DNA from: Acidobacteriota bacterium
GTDB lineage: Bacteria; Acidobacteriota; Terriglobia; Bryobacterales; Bryobacteraceae
Direction: 5' to 3'
NCBI GenBank assembly: GCA_947470805.1
Contig: CANIVU010000015.1
Location: 41,361-105,360, forward strand
Length of the DNA: 64,000 nucleotides
The translations under genes and the position numbers were made by a program. This document shows, piece after piece, positions 51,107 to 59,520 of this stretch (positions are counted from its first letter, which is position 1; the number at the start of each line of letters is the position of its first letter). The notes under the pieces are model-generated. The model was given only the letters and a program-made list of their open reading frames with translations. It ran no database searches and was not told where the DNA came from.

Positions 51107-52320
51107 CGGCGGCCTCCCGCCGCTACCGCGGCCGACGGCGTGGCTACCGGGATGGAGGCGGTTGCCGCCCGGATTGCTTCCACCTCATCGGCGATCTTTA
51201 CTATCCGTTTGGTGAACCCATACCATCGCGGCGAAGCGAGCACGTAGGGACTCCCTTTGTTCAAGGCGGACAACAACCCCTTGGTATACGGCAACTCCCA
51301 ATTGACAGGCCTCGCCAAGCGGCGTTCTGCGTCGGTTGCGGTGAGCGCACCCGCCGTTCTGGCGTGATTCAGGTTCAGTACAATCCGTTGGCGTTCCCTG
51401 GGAACCCCGAGCCCATCGATCACGGGAAGAAACCGAGCTAGTCCGACGATGTTGGGGACAGTTCCCTGGGTTAACAAATAAACAAGATCCGAGACATCGA
51501 GAGCCGAAATGACCAGCCGGTCGACGAGGGGAAATGTATCTACCACAACGTAGTCAAACGAGCGCCGGGCGAGATTCAGTATTCGGGCAAAGCCAGAATC
51601 GTCGATCTCTGTCGCTTGTACCGCATCGACGGGAGCTGCCATCAGGTGCAGCCCGCTGGCATGTGGCAATGTCAATTCCCGCAGCAGCGCCTCGTCGAGA
51701 CGCTCGCGCGCGCGCACAGCATCCAGCATCGTGGGAGTTACCGGTAAATCCATCATCAATGCGCAGATTCCCAGTTGCAGGGATGCATCGATGAGCAGGA
51801 CCTGCCCGGGGTTACGAACCGCCAGTTCCACTGCCAGATTCACCGAAAGTGTCGATTTGCCGACGCCACCCTTGTTACTAATGATCGAGATGACCGTCCC
51901 ATTGCGGTTCGCACGCGGCTTGGCCGAAATAAAGACCCGGTCCAGGAGCTGCCGCAGTTCCGGACTCGCCAGCGGCAAACGCAAAAAGTCCCGAATGCCC
52001 TCGCGCAGCATTTGAATGATTAACGCGCTCTCCGGTACTTGCGGGCTAAAGAGACTGGGGTCGTACATTACAGCCAGCACTGATTCCGGCAACAGGGTCC
52101 GCACGTCGCGGGCGAAAAGAAGCCATTTGTCATCGTACCCGTCGGCTTCAAAGCAGATCAGGCTTGGCTGCCGGTCTCGGGCGATCTCCGCGGCTTCGGC
52201 GTACGAGTACGCGATATGCGGATAGACGCGCCAGGAGCCGAGATTGGGAACTGCCGCGCGAACGTCCTCTTCCAGTGAGGAATCTTTGCCGACAAACAAG
52301 ATGTGAATTGGTTTTTCCAT
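51103..52320 (-). CDS. tadZ: Tad localization protein TadZ/CpaE, ParA-like
   Basis: The 405-residue protein from ATG at 52320 has an N-terminal receiver-like domain (about residues 1-130: ILFVGKDSSLEEDVRAAVP) and a MinD/ParA-type ATPase domain with the deviant Walker A SNKGGVGKSTLSVN at about 148-160, then LLIDASLQLG. CpaE/TadZ positions the pilus machine at a cell pole. A longer in-frame extension toward 52665 lies antisense to tadG and is rejected. It ends overlapping tadA. Confidence 0.9.
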   Translation of the reverse strand: MEKPIHILFVGKDSSLEEDVRAAVPNLGSWRVYPHIAYSYAEAAEIARDRQPSLICFEADGYDDKWLLFARDVRTLLPESVLAVMYDPSLFSPQVPESALIIQMLREGIRDFLRLPLASPELRQLLDRVFISAKPRANRNGTVISIISNKGGVGKSTLSVNLAVELAVRNPGQVLLIDASLQLGICALMMDLPVTPTMLDAVRARERLDEALLRELTLPHASGLHLMAAPVDAVQATEIDDSGFARILNLARRSFDYVVVDTFPLVDRLVISALDVSDLVYLLTQGTVPNIVGLARFLPVIDGLGVPRERQRIVLNLNHARTAGALTATDAERRLARPVNWELPYTKGLLSALNKGSPYVLASPRWYGFTKRIVKIADEVEAIRAATASIPVATPSAAVAAGGRR

Positions 52321-52337
52321 GGTGTAACGCCCGATTC

Positions 52338-53492
52338 CTAACGCAACAACGAAGGCGCCATGAGCGCCGTCCCCAAGCTCGCGTTCTGGCTGGAGACGTA
52401 TGCAATGTCTGTCGCCGACCCGCTCAAACCTTCGGCCGCCAGTGCGGAAGCTCCCACGTCCGCCATACGCCGGTGAACCGGAACAAAAGATGAAATCTCT
52501 CCTGCGCCATCGGAGACAACGGATGCGTAGCCAAACCCGATGACTACGCGATCTCCGCGATAGCGCACGTAAATTGGAACGTAGCGAGGCCCGCTGGCGG
52601 CTGGTGCCCGCCCGCCGGCATTGATTGTGTCTCCGATCCGAGTTGGCGGTGCCCCGGTTCCCCAACTAAATCCGATCTCTGTTCCGGTTCCGGCGACCGT
52701 GACGATGCCACCGCCACTGCTGGTCAATGTGTAGCCCGATCCATTCGAAGTTCCCTCCCAAAAATCCCGGGAGATGGCGAGCGGCGCGGCATACGCTGCG
52801 GCAATCCTTCGCACAGGTCTACTGTCGGCCACCGCCGTCGCACGCACCGTGACGCCATGTTGCCGCACCGAGTATCCGGAAGCGTTAGGTTGAATAGTCG
52901 AGCCTAATCCAAACAACAGAGGGACACCGGGGCCGGCTGAGGTGGTAGCGGTTTCCGAGTTGCAGTTGGGATCGGACTGCGGGGTGTCCGGACCGCCCTC
53001 TGGCCGGTATCCTGTGCGGCGCATTCGGACCAAAACGGAGTCGGTCCCGTCGCCGGGATCAATGTAGCGAGTGAAATCGTCGGCGTAGTCCATAGGGCGC
53101 GTTCCAGCGGGTTTCACTTTGCCTGTCACCACGTCTCCGTTGGGAGCGTTGGAAAGGTTCAATGCAAGGCACGGGCGGTATACCGGGTCGGCGTCAACGC
53201 TAATCGTTTGCATTCCGTTGCGGCCGGGTTCACCGCCCGTCAACGTGAGGTCGGCACCGGCTCCGACAAGGCGCTGGTTTGCCGGGTCGACATAGGTGTT
53301 CCAGGCGTATAACCGGGCGTTATGACGGTTCGCGCCGCTGCCACTGCTATCGCGTGAACGGAGTACCTCCAGCGCCGCTGTGTCGACGCCGGCCTGCATC
53401 TGTACCTGCGCAACGCGGGCGAATCCCAGATCCACCACAGCGGCAGCCAGCGCCAGCAATCCAAACATCAGCAGTATCGTCTGCAGTAACAT
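52338..53492 (-). CDS. tadG: TadG-like pseudopilin/pilus-associated protein
   Basis: The 384-residue protein has one N-terminal hydrophobic helix (LLQTILLMFGLLALAAAVVDLGFARVAQVQMQAG, followed by VDTAALEVLR), the TadG pattern of a membrane segment then a helical DxAAL stretch. The large C-terminal region is beta-rich with GTGTEIGFSWG and is predicted outside. It starts behind AGAGGTAG at 53492. It is shorter than TadG proteins that carry a von Willebrand domain; no MIDAS motif is seen. Confidence 0.75.
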   Translation of the reverse strand: MLLQTILLMFGLLALAAAVVDLGFARVAQVQMQAGVDTAALEVLRSRDSSGSGANRHNARLYAWNTYVDPANQRLVGAGADLTLTGGEPGRNGMQTISVDADPVYRPCLALNLSNAPNGDVVTGKVKPAGTRPMDYADDFTRYIDPGDGTDSVLVRMRRTGYRPEGGPDTPQSDPNCNSETATTSAGPGVPLLFGLGSTIQPNASGYSVRQHGVTVRATAVADSRPVRRIAAAYAAPLAISRDFWEGTSNGSGYTLTSSGGGIVTVAGTGTEIGFSWGTGAPPTRIGDTINAGGRAPAASGPRYVPIYVRYRGDRVVIGFGYASVVSDGAGEISSFVPVHRRMADVGASALAAEGLSGSATDIAYVSSQNASLGTALMAPSLLR

Positions 53493-53494
53493 CG

Positions 53495-54475
53495 CTACCT
53501 CTGTTCAGGTGCCGCGATTAACTGGCGGTTTGTCCCGTTGATCGTCTCAATCGTCGTCATCGGGCCATTCCCCGGACCGGTTTCCCGATTTCCGAATGGG
53601 CTGCGCGGCGCATGCGACGGCACGGAAACCGCGGGATCATCTTCCGGGCGCCCGGAGCGCGGCAAGCAGTGGATCTGCGCATTGATCGCCAGAGCTTCCG
53701 TCAGGCGGACCACCTCTGCGGGATCAATCGCGATGATCACTTCCATGACCGGCTTGGACCCCATCGTTTGCCCACCCACCAGAGAACTGTTCGTTACCAC
53801 CGTGTTTCGAGGTAAAACGGGTTCTACTACCAAGCCGTTTGACACCAAAGGCGTAACGGTGGCTTGTTTGTTCCAGTTGTTCAGCGCGGCTTGCATCTCC
53901 ATCTGCTTGGCGTAGAGTCCGCCTCCGCTCGAGACCGCCGCGCGTCCCGAATCCAGCGGGATAGCCGAGACGAGGTCAAACCTGTCGCCCTGCTGGAGTC
54001 CTTGCAAGCCGAAGACTCGCTCTGCATCGACGCGCAAGGCGCGCTTGCCAGGGGGGATACCGGCTACAATCCCAGGGCGCGTGCCCTTCGGAAAAAAGTC
54101 TTCTTCGGTAAACAGGTAACCCGCCGGTTTTTCCCGGCGCACAACGCGGCCCAAAATCTGACCGAGGTCCCGCATCATGTCCGCCGAGACCTCCTGCGGA
54201 CGGAGATAAATGACGCTGATCTGTCCGGCCTGGCGGTCCCACAGATGGTCTCGTGTCACCTGCGCATAGGCGGGAACCTTCATTCCGCTGATTGGCACGG
54301 CGACGAGACCCGCGGTCCGGTTTTCCGGTTTTTTGACGAACAGTCCCTTAAAGTCAATGGTGCCCGTTGTCCACAGCAGAAAGATGCCTGCAAAAACGAC
54401 TGTAACGGTTGTCACCGCCGGACTTGGCGGCCACCAGGAACGCTGCGAACCATATGGACGTCGACTGTTAATCAT
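53495..54475 (-). CDS. cpaB: Flp pilus assembly protein CpaB (RcpC)
   Basis: The 326-residue protein has one N-terminal membrane helix (VTVVFAGIFLLWTTG) and a periplasmic part with the SAF-like segment VPAYAQVTRDHLWDR and a CpaB-type core (KRALRVDAERVFGLQGLQQGDRFDLVSAI). CpaB modulates the secretin pore. The start ATG overlaps the TadE stop by four bases. The C-terminus has an extended proline-rich tail after residue 270. Confidence 0.82.
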   Translation of the reverse strand: MINSRRPYGSQRSWWPPSPAVTTVTVVFAGIFLLWTTGTIDFKGLFVKKPENRTAGLVAVPISGMKVPAYAQVTRDHLWDRQAGQISVIYLRPQEVSADMMRDLGQILGRVVRREKPAGYLFTEEDFFPKGTRPGIVAGIPPGKRALRVDAERVFGLQGLQQGDRFDLVSAIPLDSGRAAVSSGGGLYAKQMEMQAALNNWNKQATVTPLVSNGLVVEPVLPRNTVVTNSSLVGGQTMGSKPVMEVIIAIDPAEVVRLTEALAINAQIHCLPRSGRPEDDPAVSVPSHAPRSPFGNRETGPGNGPMTTIETINGTNRQLIAAPEQR

Positions 54476-55299
54476 TCCATAACCTCTCTTCGAAAATAGG
54501 ACTGCCCCGTCAGGATGCGTCGATATGGGAGCACTTTCTTGCCAAACGCATACTGCGCCCCTCGACCGTCGCTACCGGAGTAGGTACCCACTGGAGTGGC
54601 GGCGTCCGCTTCTAATGGGGCGCCGATGGTGGGGTCTCCGGGGGACTGTATCGCGTAGCCGCTCATGGTCGCAGCCTGAAACGGATAGCGGACCTGGAGC
54701 GCCACCACGCCATTTGGGGTTGCGGCCGAGACGCCGCTAAATGGACCGCTGTCGGCATCGGCCGCGTTCGTTCGTACTTCGGCTAGCACACTGAGATCCA
54801 CGCAGCAGACCCCACCGTTCAATACCGGAACCGTCACTTCACCGGTGAGCCCACAGGAGGCATAGGGCTCGGCACCCGGTGGATTGGGCGCTCCGGATAC
54901 CATCCGGCCGGGGTATCGGTACAAAGGATGGCCGGCACACGAAAAATCGTCGTAGATCATTAACGGACGGAGTGCCCGGTTCACAAGCGGCAGGGCTGCG
55001 AAGCGCGCATCCAACTGCGCCTCGGTGCCCGATGCGTCCACGACGAGTTTGGTCGCGTCCCAGATTCGGGCTTTGACCGTACTGTCCGCCAGCGCCTGTT
55101 CGAACGTCGTGGCGATCGGCATCGGCATCACGGCCAACTCCCGGGCGGCCAGGCGTGAGACATCCTGGAGAAGTTGCGCCGAAAAAAGAACTCTGCCAAA
55201 TTCAATTGTCGCGGTCAGGATCAGGTACAAGACGACCGCCACCAGTGCAAACTCCACGAGGGCTCCGCCATGCTCCGGACTTTTACGTTCGGTTTTCAT
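54472..55299 (-). CDS. tadE: TadE-like pseudopilin
   Basis: The 275-residue protein starts at 55299 and has the TadE N-terminus: HGGALVEFALVAVVLYLILTATIEFGRVLF, with a glycine before the cleavage site and Glu at +5 of the mature helix, so it is a substrate of the prepilin peptidase encoded next to it. The rest is beta-rich with cysteines in CCVDLS and CAGHPLY. It shares a TAATG junction with the peptidase gene and overlaps cpaB. Confidence 0.82.
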   Translation of the reverse strand: MKTERKSPEHGGALVEFALVAVVLYLILTATIEFGRVLFSAQLLQDVSRLAARELAVMPMPIATTFEQALADSTVKARIWDATKLVVDASGTEAQLDARFAALPLVNRALRPLMIYDDFSCAGHPLYRYPGRMVSGAPNPPGAEPYASCGLTGEVTVPVLNGGVCCVDLSVLAEVRTNAADADSGPFSGVSAATPNGVVALQVRYPFQAATMSGYAIQSPGDPTIGAPLEADAATPVGTYSGSDGRGAQYAFGKKVLPYRRILTGQSYFRREVME

Positions 55300-55724
55300 T
55301 ACCCACCCCTCGGAAGATATCCGCGTACGATAAAAGCGAAGAGTCCCAGCGCAATAGCAGGACAATAGGCGAATTCCGCCTCACAGCGTCTCCTGGCGAC
55401 AAGCGCCAAAACACCGCCAAAGAGCGCGACATAGAACAACACCCCAAACTCCGCCTTCCAGCCCAACACTGCTCCCATGGCCGCGATCAGTTTCACATCG
55501 CCGCCGCCAAGACCTCCGCATATATACAGCAACAAACTGCAAACCAGCCCTACTCCAATGCCCCAGGCACGATCCGTCCATCCCATTGACTGCCAGCCCA
55601 GAGCATGCGCCACTCCCCCAAGTGCCAGCACAATCAGCGGCACGAAATGGGGAATCTCACGGTAGACCATGTCGTAGATCGCCGTTGCCGCCACAATTAC
55701 AAATAAAATCCAGAGTTGAGTCAC
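55299..55724 (-). CDS. tadV: Prepilin peptidase TadV/CpaA (A24 family)
   Basis: The 141-residue protein is a short aspartic prepilin peptidase with about six membrane helices. The two catalytic aspartates are in YDMVYREIPH (Asp18) and GGGDVKL (about residue 76). It lacks the N-methylase domain of PilD, as is normal for TadV. It cleaves the Flp, TadE and probably TadG prepilins. It follows the pilin gene by 64 bases and overlaps tadE by one base. Confidence 0.93.
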   Translation of the reverse strand: MTQLWILFVIVAATAIYDMVYREIPHFVPLIVLALGGVAHALGWQSMGWTDRAWGIGVGLVCSLLLYICGGLGGGDVKLIAAMGAVLGWKAEFGVLFYVALFGGVLALVARRRCEAEFAYCPAIALGLFAFIVRGYLPRGG

Positions 55725-55788
55725 TATTTTAGACAGGGCCAGCCAACTGCGCCTGTGGCCGGCCCTGTCTCTCCTGAGAACGCCGGGA

Positions 55789-56163
55789 CTAGTGGTTAGA
55801 CTGCTTCACCAGGTTCGTCAGAGCTTTGGCGCCAACGCCATTGTTGGTCGTGCCGAGGAGGTTGTCGCCCAGCCGTTCCGAGGCCGAGTTGCTGTTGATG
55901 CGGCTCACGTCGAGAGAGATTGCCACGGTCGTGGTGCCATCGGTCGTCTCGATCAGTTTGCCCGACACAATGGCGGCGTTGTCGGTCGTGTGGGCGCCCG
56001 GCAGAACCGTCGCCACCGAGGCCACGAGGTCGCTCGTCTTCGTTCCGAAGATCGAAACCGCCGCTGCCGAGATGAGGGCAACACCGGCGATGAGGAGCCC
56101 GTATTCCACGAGGGCAGCCCCTTTTTTCGCTCCGAGAAATTTCTTGGCAAAGTTGAAAATCAT
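55789..56163 (-). CDS. flp: Flp-type IVb pilin with long C-terminal extension
   Basis: The 124-residue pilin starts at 56163 (MIFNFAKKFLGAKKG). The cleavage site is KKG|AALVEYG, with Glu at +5 and a hydrophobic helix (ALVEYGLLIAGVALISAAAVSIFG), the Flp pattern. Flp pilins are usually 50-70 residues; this one has about 70 more residues after the helix, rich in Thr and Ser (TTDGTTTVAISLD; NSNSASERLG), possible glycosylation sites. A 64-base gap after the stop may let expression exceed that of downstream genes. Confidence 0.88.
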   Translation of the reverse strand: MIFNFAKKFLGAKKGAALVEYGLLIAGVALISAAAVSIFGTKTSDLVASVATVLPGAHTTDNAAIVSGKLIETTDGTTTVAISLDVSRINSNSASERLGDNLLGTTNNGVGAKALTNLVKQSNH

Positions 56164-56252
56164 TGGTTTTTTCGTCCTTTTATCTGTTGAACAACAATTG
56201 AGGTGATTCGAACAGGAATTCCTCAAAACTTGTGTTGGGCGCCGTTTCAGCG

Positions 56253-59159
56253 TCAGTTATTTTGTGTCCTGACTAATTCGGTCACCGGGGGGTAGGCCCA
56301 CATTCCGGATTTCGCCACGGACTCCCGCAGAACCACCGGATTTACTACGACAATGAGTTCCTGGGCGTTGTCGGATTTGTTGAAGTCCTTGAAGAGCCAG
56401 CCCAATCCGGGAACATCCTGTACTCCTGGCATGCCGTTCCGAGAATCGTTTGTGTCCCGCGAGAGCAGTCCGCCCAGGAGAAGAGACTGTCCATCTCTCA
56501 AGCGGGCGCTCGTGCGAAGCGACCTCGTTGAGAAGGCACTCGTTAACTGATTTGTACCGGTGGAGTTGCGAATAGAGGCCGTCAAATCGGCGTTCGGGGT
56601 TACGATCTGCGGAATCAGATCCACCGTTACCGTGTCGTTTTCATCCACCAGCGGGCGGACACCTACCGATACCCCGAATGTCTCGAAAGTAACAGAACTG
56701 TACACTCCGTTATTTCCTGCCGCGCCGTTCGCAAAGGCGGGAATAAATGCCTGTGGAAGGGGGATCTGGCCGCCGACTTGAAACTGTGCCATCTCACCAG
56801 ATAAAACCGTTAGACTGGGCGAGGAAATGCTTCTGGCTACGCCCGCTTTTTCCAGGTAGGACAGCGCGGTTTCTATCGCGAAATGCGAGGTGGATAGTTG
56901 TGTTTCGCTACTGAGTGCTCCACCCAGGAAGCCCAATACACTCTGCACCGCGTTTTTGCCTGCCCCGCCCGTGCGCTGGGCCTGCTGTCCCTGCAGGTTC
57001 ACAGCGCCCACCGGCGGGGTCAATGATCCCTGCATCGGTGACGATGTCAGCAATCCGAGATTTGGAGAGAATGACCGGAGTTTGTTACGGTTCACTTCAT
57101 AAAGCCGTATATTGACGCGGACCTGTGGAAGATCCTTCACTTGAATAAAGGAGATTACCCGGCCACCGGCAACCTGTATCGCCTTGGCGCGTGCCAGGTT
57201 ACGACCCACCTGGTTGAACAGCGGTCCGCCTCCGCCACCGATTCCACCAGCCATCCCACCCATCGCTCCACCCATACCGCCACCTGAGCTTCCACCGCCA
57301 TTTCCTCCGCTAGCAGCCCCTCCGCTCCCACCGTTGACTAGGGCTCCCGATTCGTCGGCGATGACCTGGAGATCGTCCTGGGTAGCTGTTCGACCATTGA
57401 CAGTTTGCGCGGCAAGAAGAAGGATACGAGTCAGTTCCACTTGGCTGCGGACGGCGCCTTCCAGTACGAAGACATCCAATTGGTTGTCCGGGATGTCCCC
57501 CTTAACCAGCCGCCGGACTTTGACTTCCTGACCGCCAAGGCGTTCGATGACACTCGTCAGTTTCTGTTCGAGGCTGTCCGGCAACTCCTCCAGGACCAAC
57601 ATGTTTATCACTGTGCCTGTTGTTCGCGCCGGCTTTGGCGCGACGCGGATAAGCGGCTTCTCTGGTTCGCCTGGCTGGCGATTCTTTGCGGCGGCGGGAT
57701 CCTGTGTCAGGACATCCGCACTGGCTGACCCATCCTCGTGACCGATTGCATCCATAAAGCTCTGCGCGATCCGAAGAGCTGCCTGACTAACGCTCAGATC
57801 CGGCACTGTGCCCATCAAAACAATCGCGTCGCGATCTGAAGCGGCTTCAAACTCAATTCGCGGGTGGAGGCGTTTGAGGGCGGTTCGGAGCGTCGCCATA
57901 TCTCGCTGTACCCACACCCGGTATTCGGCGACTGTGTGATCTTTGAACCAGACCAGGAGGCTTGAGTTCCCCCATTGTTTGCCGAGGAGAAGGACTTCCC
58001 GGCTACCGATCGGTTCGGCGCTGATTATGCCAGGGTCACCTACAGCGATGCGTTCTATGCCGCTCTGCAGGCTCAGACGTAAATGCTCGGACTTTAATAG
58101 AACGAGCAGATTGTGGGGCAGCGTTGTCGTGACAGGTTTTTGAAGAGGGGCAGCCGGTTCCGTACGCACTGCAAACTCCTGGCTTACGGCTGGCAGGACT
58201 GGCGGACGGGGCGAGGGAACGTTTGCCACCAGTTCGATCGGTGCCGGGACGGATTCGCGCTGTGGCAATATCGAAGGGATATTCGCTGCCAGGAGGACTT
58301 TCCGGCCCGGGGCGCCTTCGGCTATTTTTTGACTTGGTTCCAGATTGATGACAACGGCGTTTCCATCCCGCTTTGCGACAATGGAGACTGCATCCTTTCG
58401 GGTTACGTCCAGGCGCAAGAACGTATCGCGGCTGCGGGTCAAACCGATCCTGGCATTTCGGACGAACGGGTCTTTGATGGCAACGTCTCCAGAGTTTTTG
58501 CTGTTTTCAAGTCCAGCTTTGAATACAACGATTGCGGACTGGTTGACCCACGCCTGGCGAAACTCCGGGGGACTTGTAAAAGCAATGCGAATCGCGGTCC
58601 CGTTGTCAGTCGAGGCTAATGCCTGCACCGATTTCAACAGTGGCAAGCTGCGGGTGGAGTCCGTTTTACGCCCGACCGTGTTCCTGGTGTTCTGTACCTG
58701 AACAATAAATTCATTATTTTGAAATGCACTGTCGACGACGAAACGTCCCGGAGTCCGGCCATCGAGCGCCATCATTGTGGAGCCATTCGGGGCTCGCCAC
58801 ACACGGATTCCCTTTATCACCCCTTTGGGAAACGTAACTGGAGTCCTAAGTTCCGGTGCGTACGCCGCGGCTGGAAAAACGAAACAAATTCCCCGTTCCG
58901 TCCAGAATTGCCGGACTGTAGGGCGTGTTGAGAATTGCGCTGCAATCCGGCCTCCGGACTCGTCTACTGTATGTTGCAGCGAGAGTAACTGCGCCTCTTC
59001 CCCAGCCTGCAAAAGGCACATCGACAGGGCGAACATCGCAACCAACTGGCAAGACGATCCGGTAATGTGCCTAGCTCGTTCGATCGGTGGACCGCTCATT
59101 TTTTTCGAAAAAATGGGGATGCCAAACGAGAGAACGGGGAATTTTTCATTCCGTTCCAT
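56253..59159 (-). CDS. cpaC: Tad outer-membrane secretin (CpaC/RcpA) with AMIN-like N-terminus
   Basis: The 968-residue secretin is about twice the usual CpaC length. After a signal segment (about 35-52) come two AMIN-like beta domains (about 55-175 and 185-290), the type found in PilQ. Then the CpaC pilus-assembly N-domain (LLVLLKSEHLRLSLQSGIERIAVGDPGIISAEPIG), a BON-like segment, and a Gly-rich insert near residue 640. The secretin domain ends the protein (VRVNIRLYEVNRN; LRDGQSLLLGGLLSRDT; VPGLGWLF; ELIVVVNP). The start at 59159 is weakly supported (AGAAAGAG); a start at 59099 is possible. It is the first gene of the Tad operon. Confidence 0.87.
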   Translation of the reverse strand: MERNEKFPVLSFGIPIFSKKMSGPPIERARHITGSSCQLVAMFALSMCLLQAGEEAQLLSLQHTVDESGGRIAAQFSTRPTVRQFWTERGICFVFPAAAYAPELRTPVTFPKGVIKGIRVWRAPNGSTMMALDGRTPGRFVVDSAFQNNEFIVQVQNTRNTVGRKTDSTRSLPLLKSVQALASTDNGTAIRIAFTSPPEFRQAWVNQSAIVVFKAGLENSKNSGDVAIKDPFVRNARIGLTRSRDTFLRLDVTRKDAVSIVAKRDGNAVVINLEPSQKIAEGAPGRKVLLAANIPSILPQRESVPAPIELVANVPSPRPPVLPAVSQEFAVRTEPAAPLQKPVTTTLPHNLLVLLKSEHLRLSLQSGIERIAVGDPGIISAEPIGSREVLLLGKQWGNSSLLVWFKDHTVAEYRVWVQRDMATLRTALKRLHPRIEFEAASDRDAIVLMGTVPDLSVSQAALRIAQSFMDAIGHEDGSASADVLTQDPAAAKNRQPGEPEKPLIRVAPKPARTTGTVINMLVLEELPDSLEQKLTSVIERLGGQEVKVRRLVKGDIPDNQLDVFVLEGAVRSQVELTRILLLAAQTVNGRTATQDDLQVIADESGALVNGGSGGAASGGNGGGSSGGGMGGAMGGMAGGIGGGGGPLFNQVGRNLARAKAIQVAGGRVISFIQVKDLPQVRVNIRLYEVNRNKLRSFSPNLGLLTSSPMQGSLTPPVGAVNLQGQQAQRTGGAGKNAVQSVLGFLGGALSSETQLSTSHFAIETALSYLEKAGVARSISSPSLTVLSGEMAQFQVGGQIPLPQAFIPAFANGAAGNNGVYSSVTFETFGVSVGVRPLVDENDTVTVDLIPQIVTPNADLTASIRNSTGTNQLTSAFSTRSLRTSARLRDGQSLLLGGLLSRDTNDSRNGMPGVQDVPGLGWLFKDFNKSDNAQELIVVVNPVVLRESVAKSGMWAYPPVTELVRTQNN

Positions 59160-59162
59160 GAG

Positions 59163-59248
59163 TCAACTCTTTCTCTGTGATGCAACATCCGGCACCCGAA
59201 GAACGATGCCGGATCTTCGATTCGATAGGTCATTTCAAACAGAGTTGA
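59163..59248 (-). promoter_or_regulatory. Two-stem leader of the Tad operon
   Basis: Reading on the minus strand, TCAACTCT (59248-59241) can pair with AGAGTTGA (59170-59163), which ends three bases before the secretin ATG. Inside it ATCCGGCA/TGCCGGAT (59214-59207 and 59194-59187) forms an 8-bp hairpin. The AGAG likely used as ribosome-binding site is in the outer stem, so pairing could control translation of the first Tad gene. Confidence 0.45.
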
Positions 59249-59264
59249 TCTACTTTTCGCCCAG

Positions 59265-59278
59265 TACCAAATTTGGTA
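59265..59278. promoter_or_regulatory. 14-bp perfect palindrome, candidate operator
   Basis: TACCAAATTTGGTA is a perfect palindrome 17 bases upstream of the Tad leader structure and 240 bases from the divergent sugar dehydrogenase start. It is a candidate repressor or activator site for either gene. The rest of 59160-59520 has no gene; it is AT-rich for this genome. Confidence 0.45.
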
Positions 59279-59520
59279 ACTGAAGTTTTCAACCCTATGA
59301 ACTATGGCCTTATCAAATGGTTTTTGTTTCTTTTCGCCCTACAGTTGGAACTATATCAGCGTACCGTTGGTACTGGAGTGCGGGGAAATACTGAATGGCG
59401 GCGGGTGCTGGACTGTAAAGTGGTAGCGGGGTGTCCTCGAGGCGCATGCTTTGCCGTTATTCACACGAGTCTGAGGACTGTGCAGCAGCGGCCATCGGGT
59501 TTTGTTTGTAGGATGGTTTT

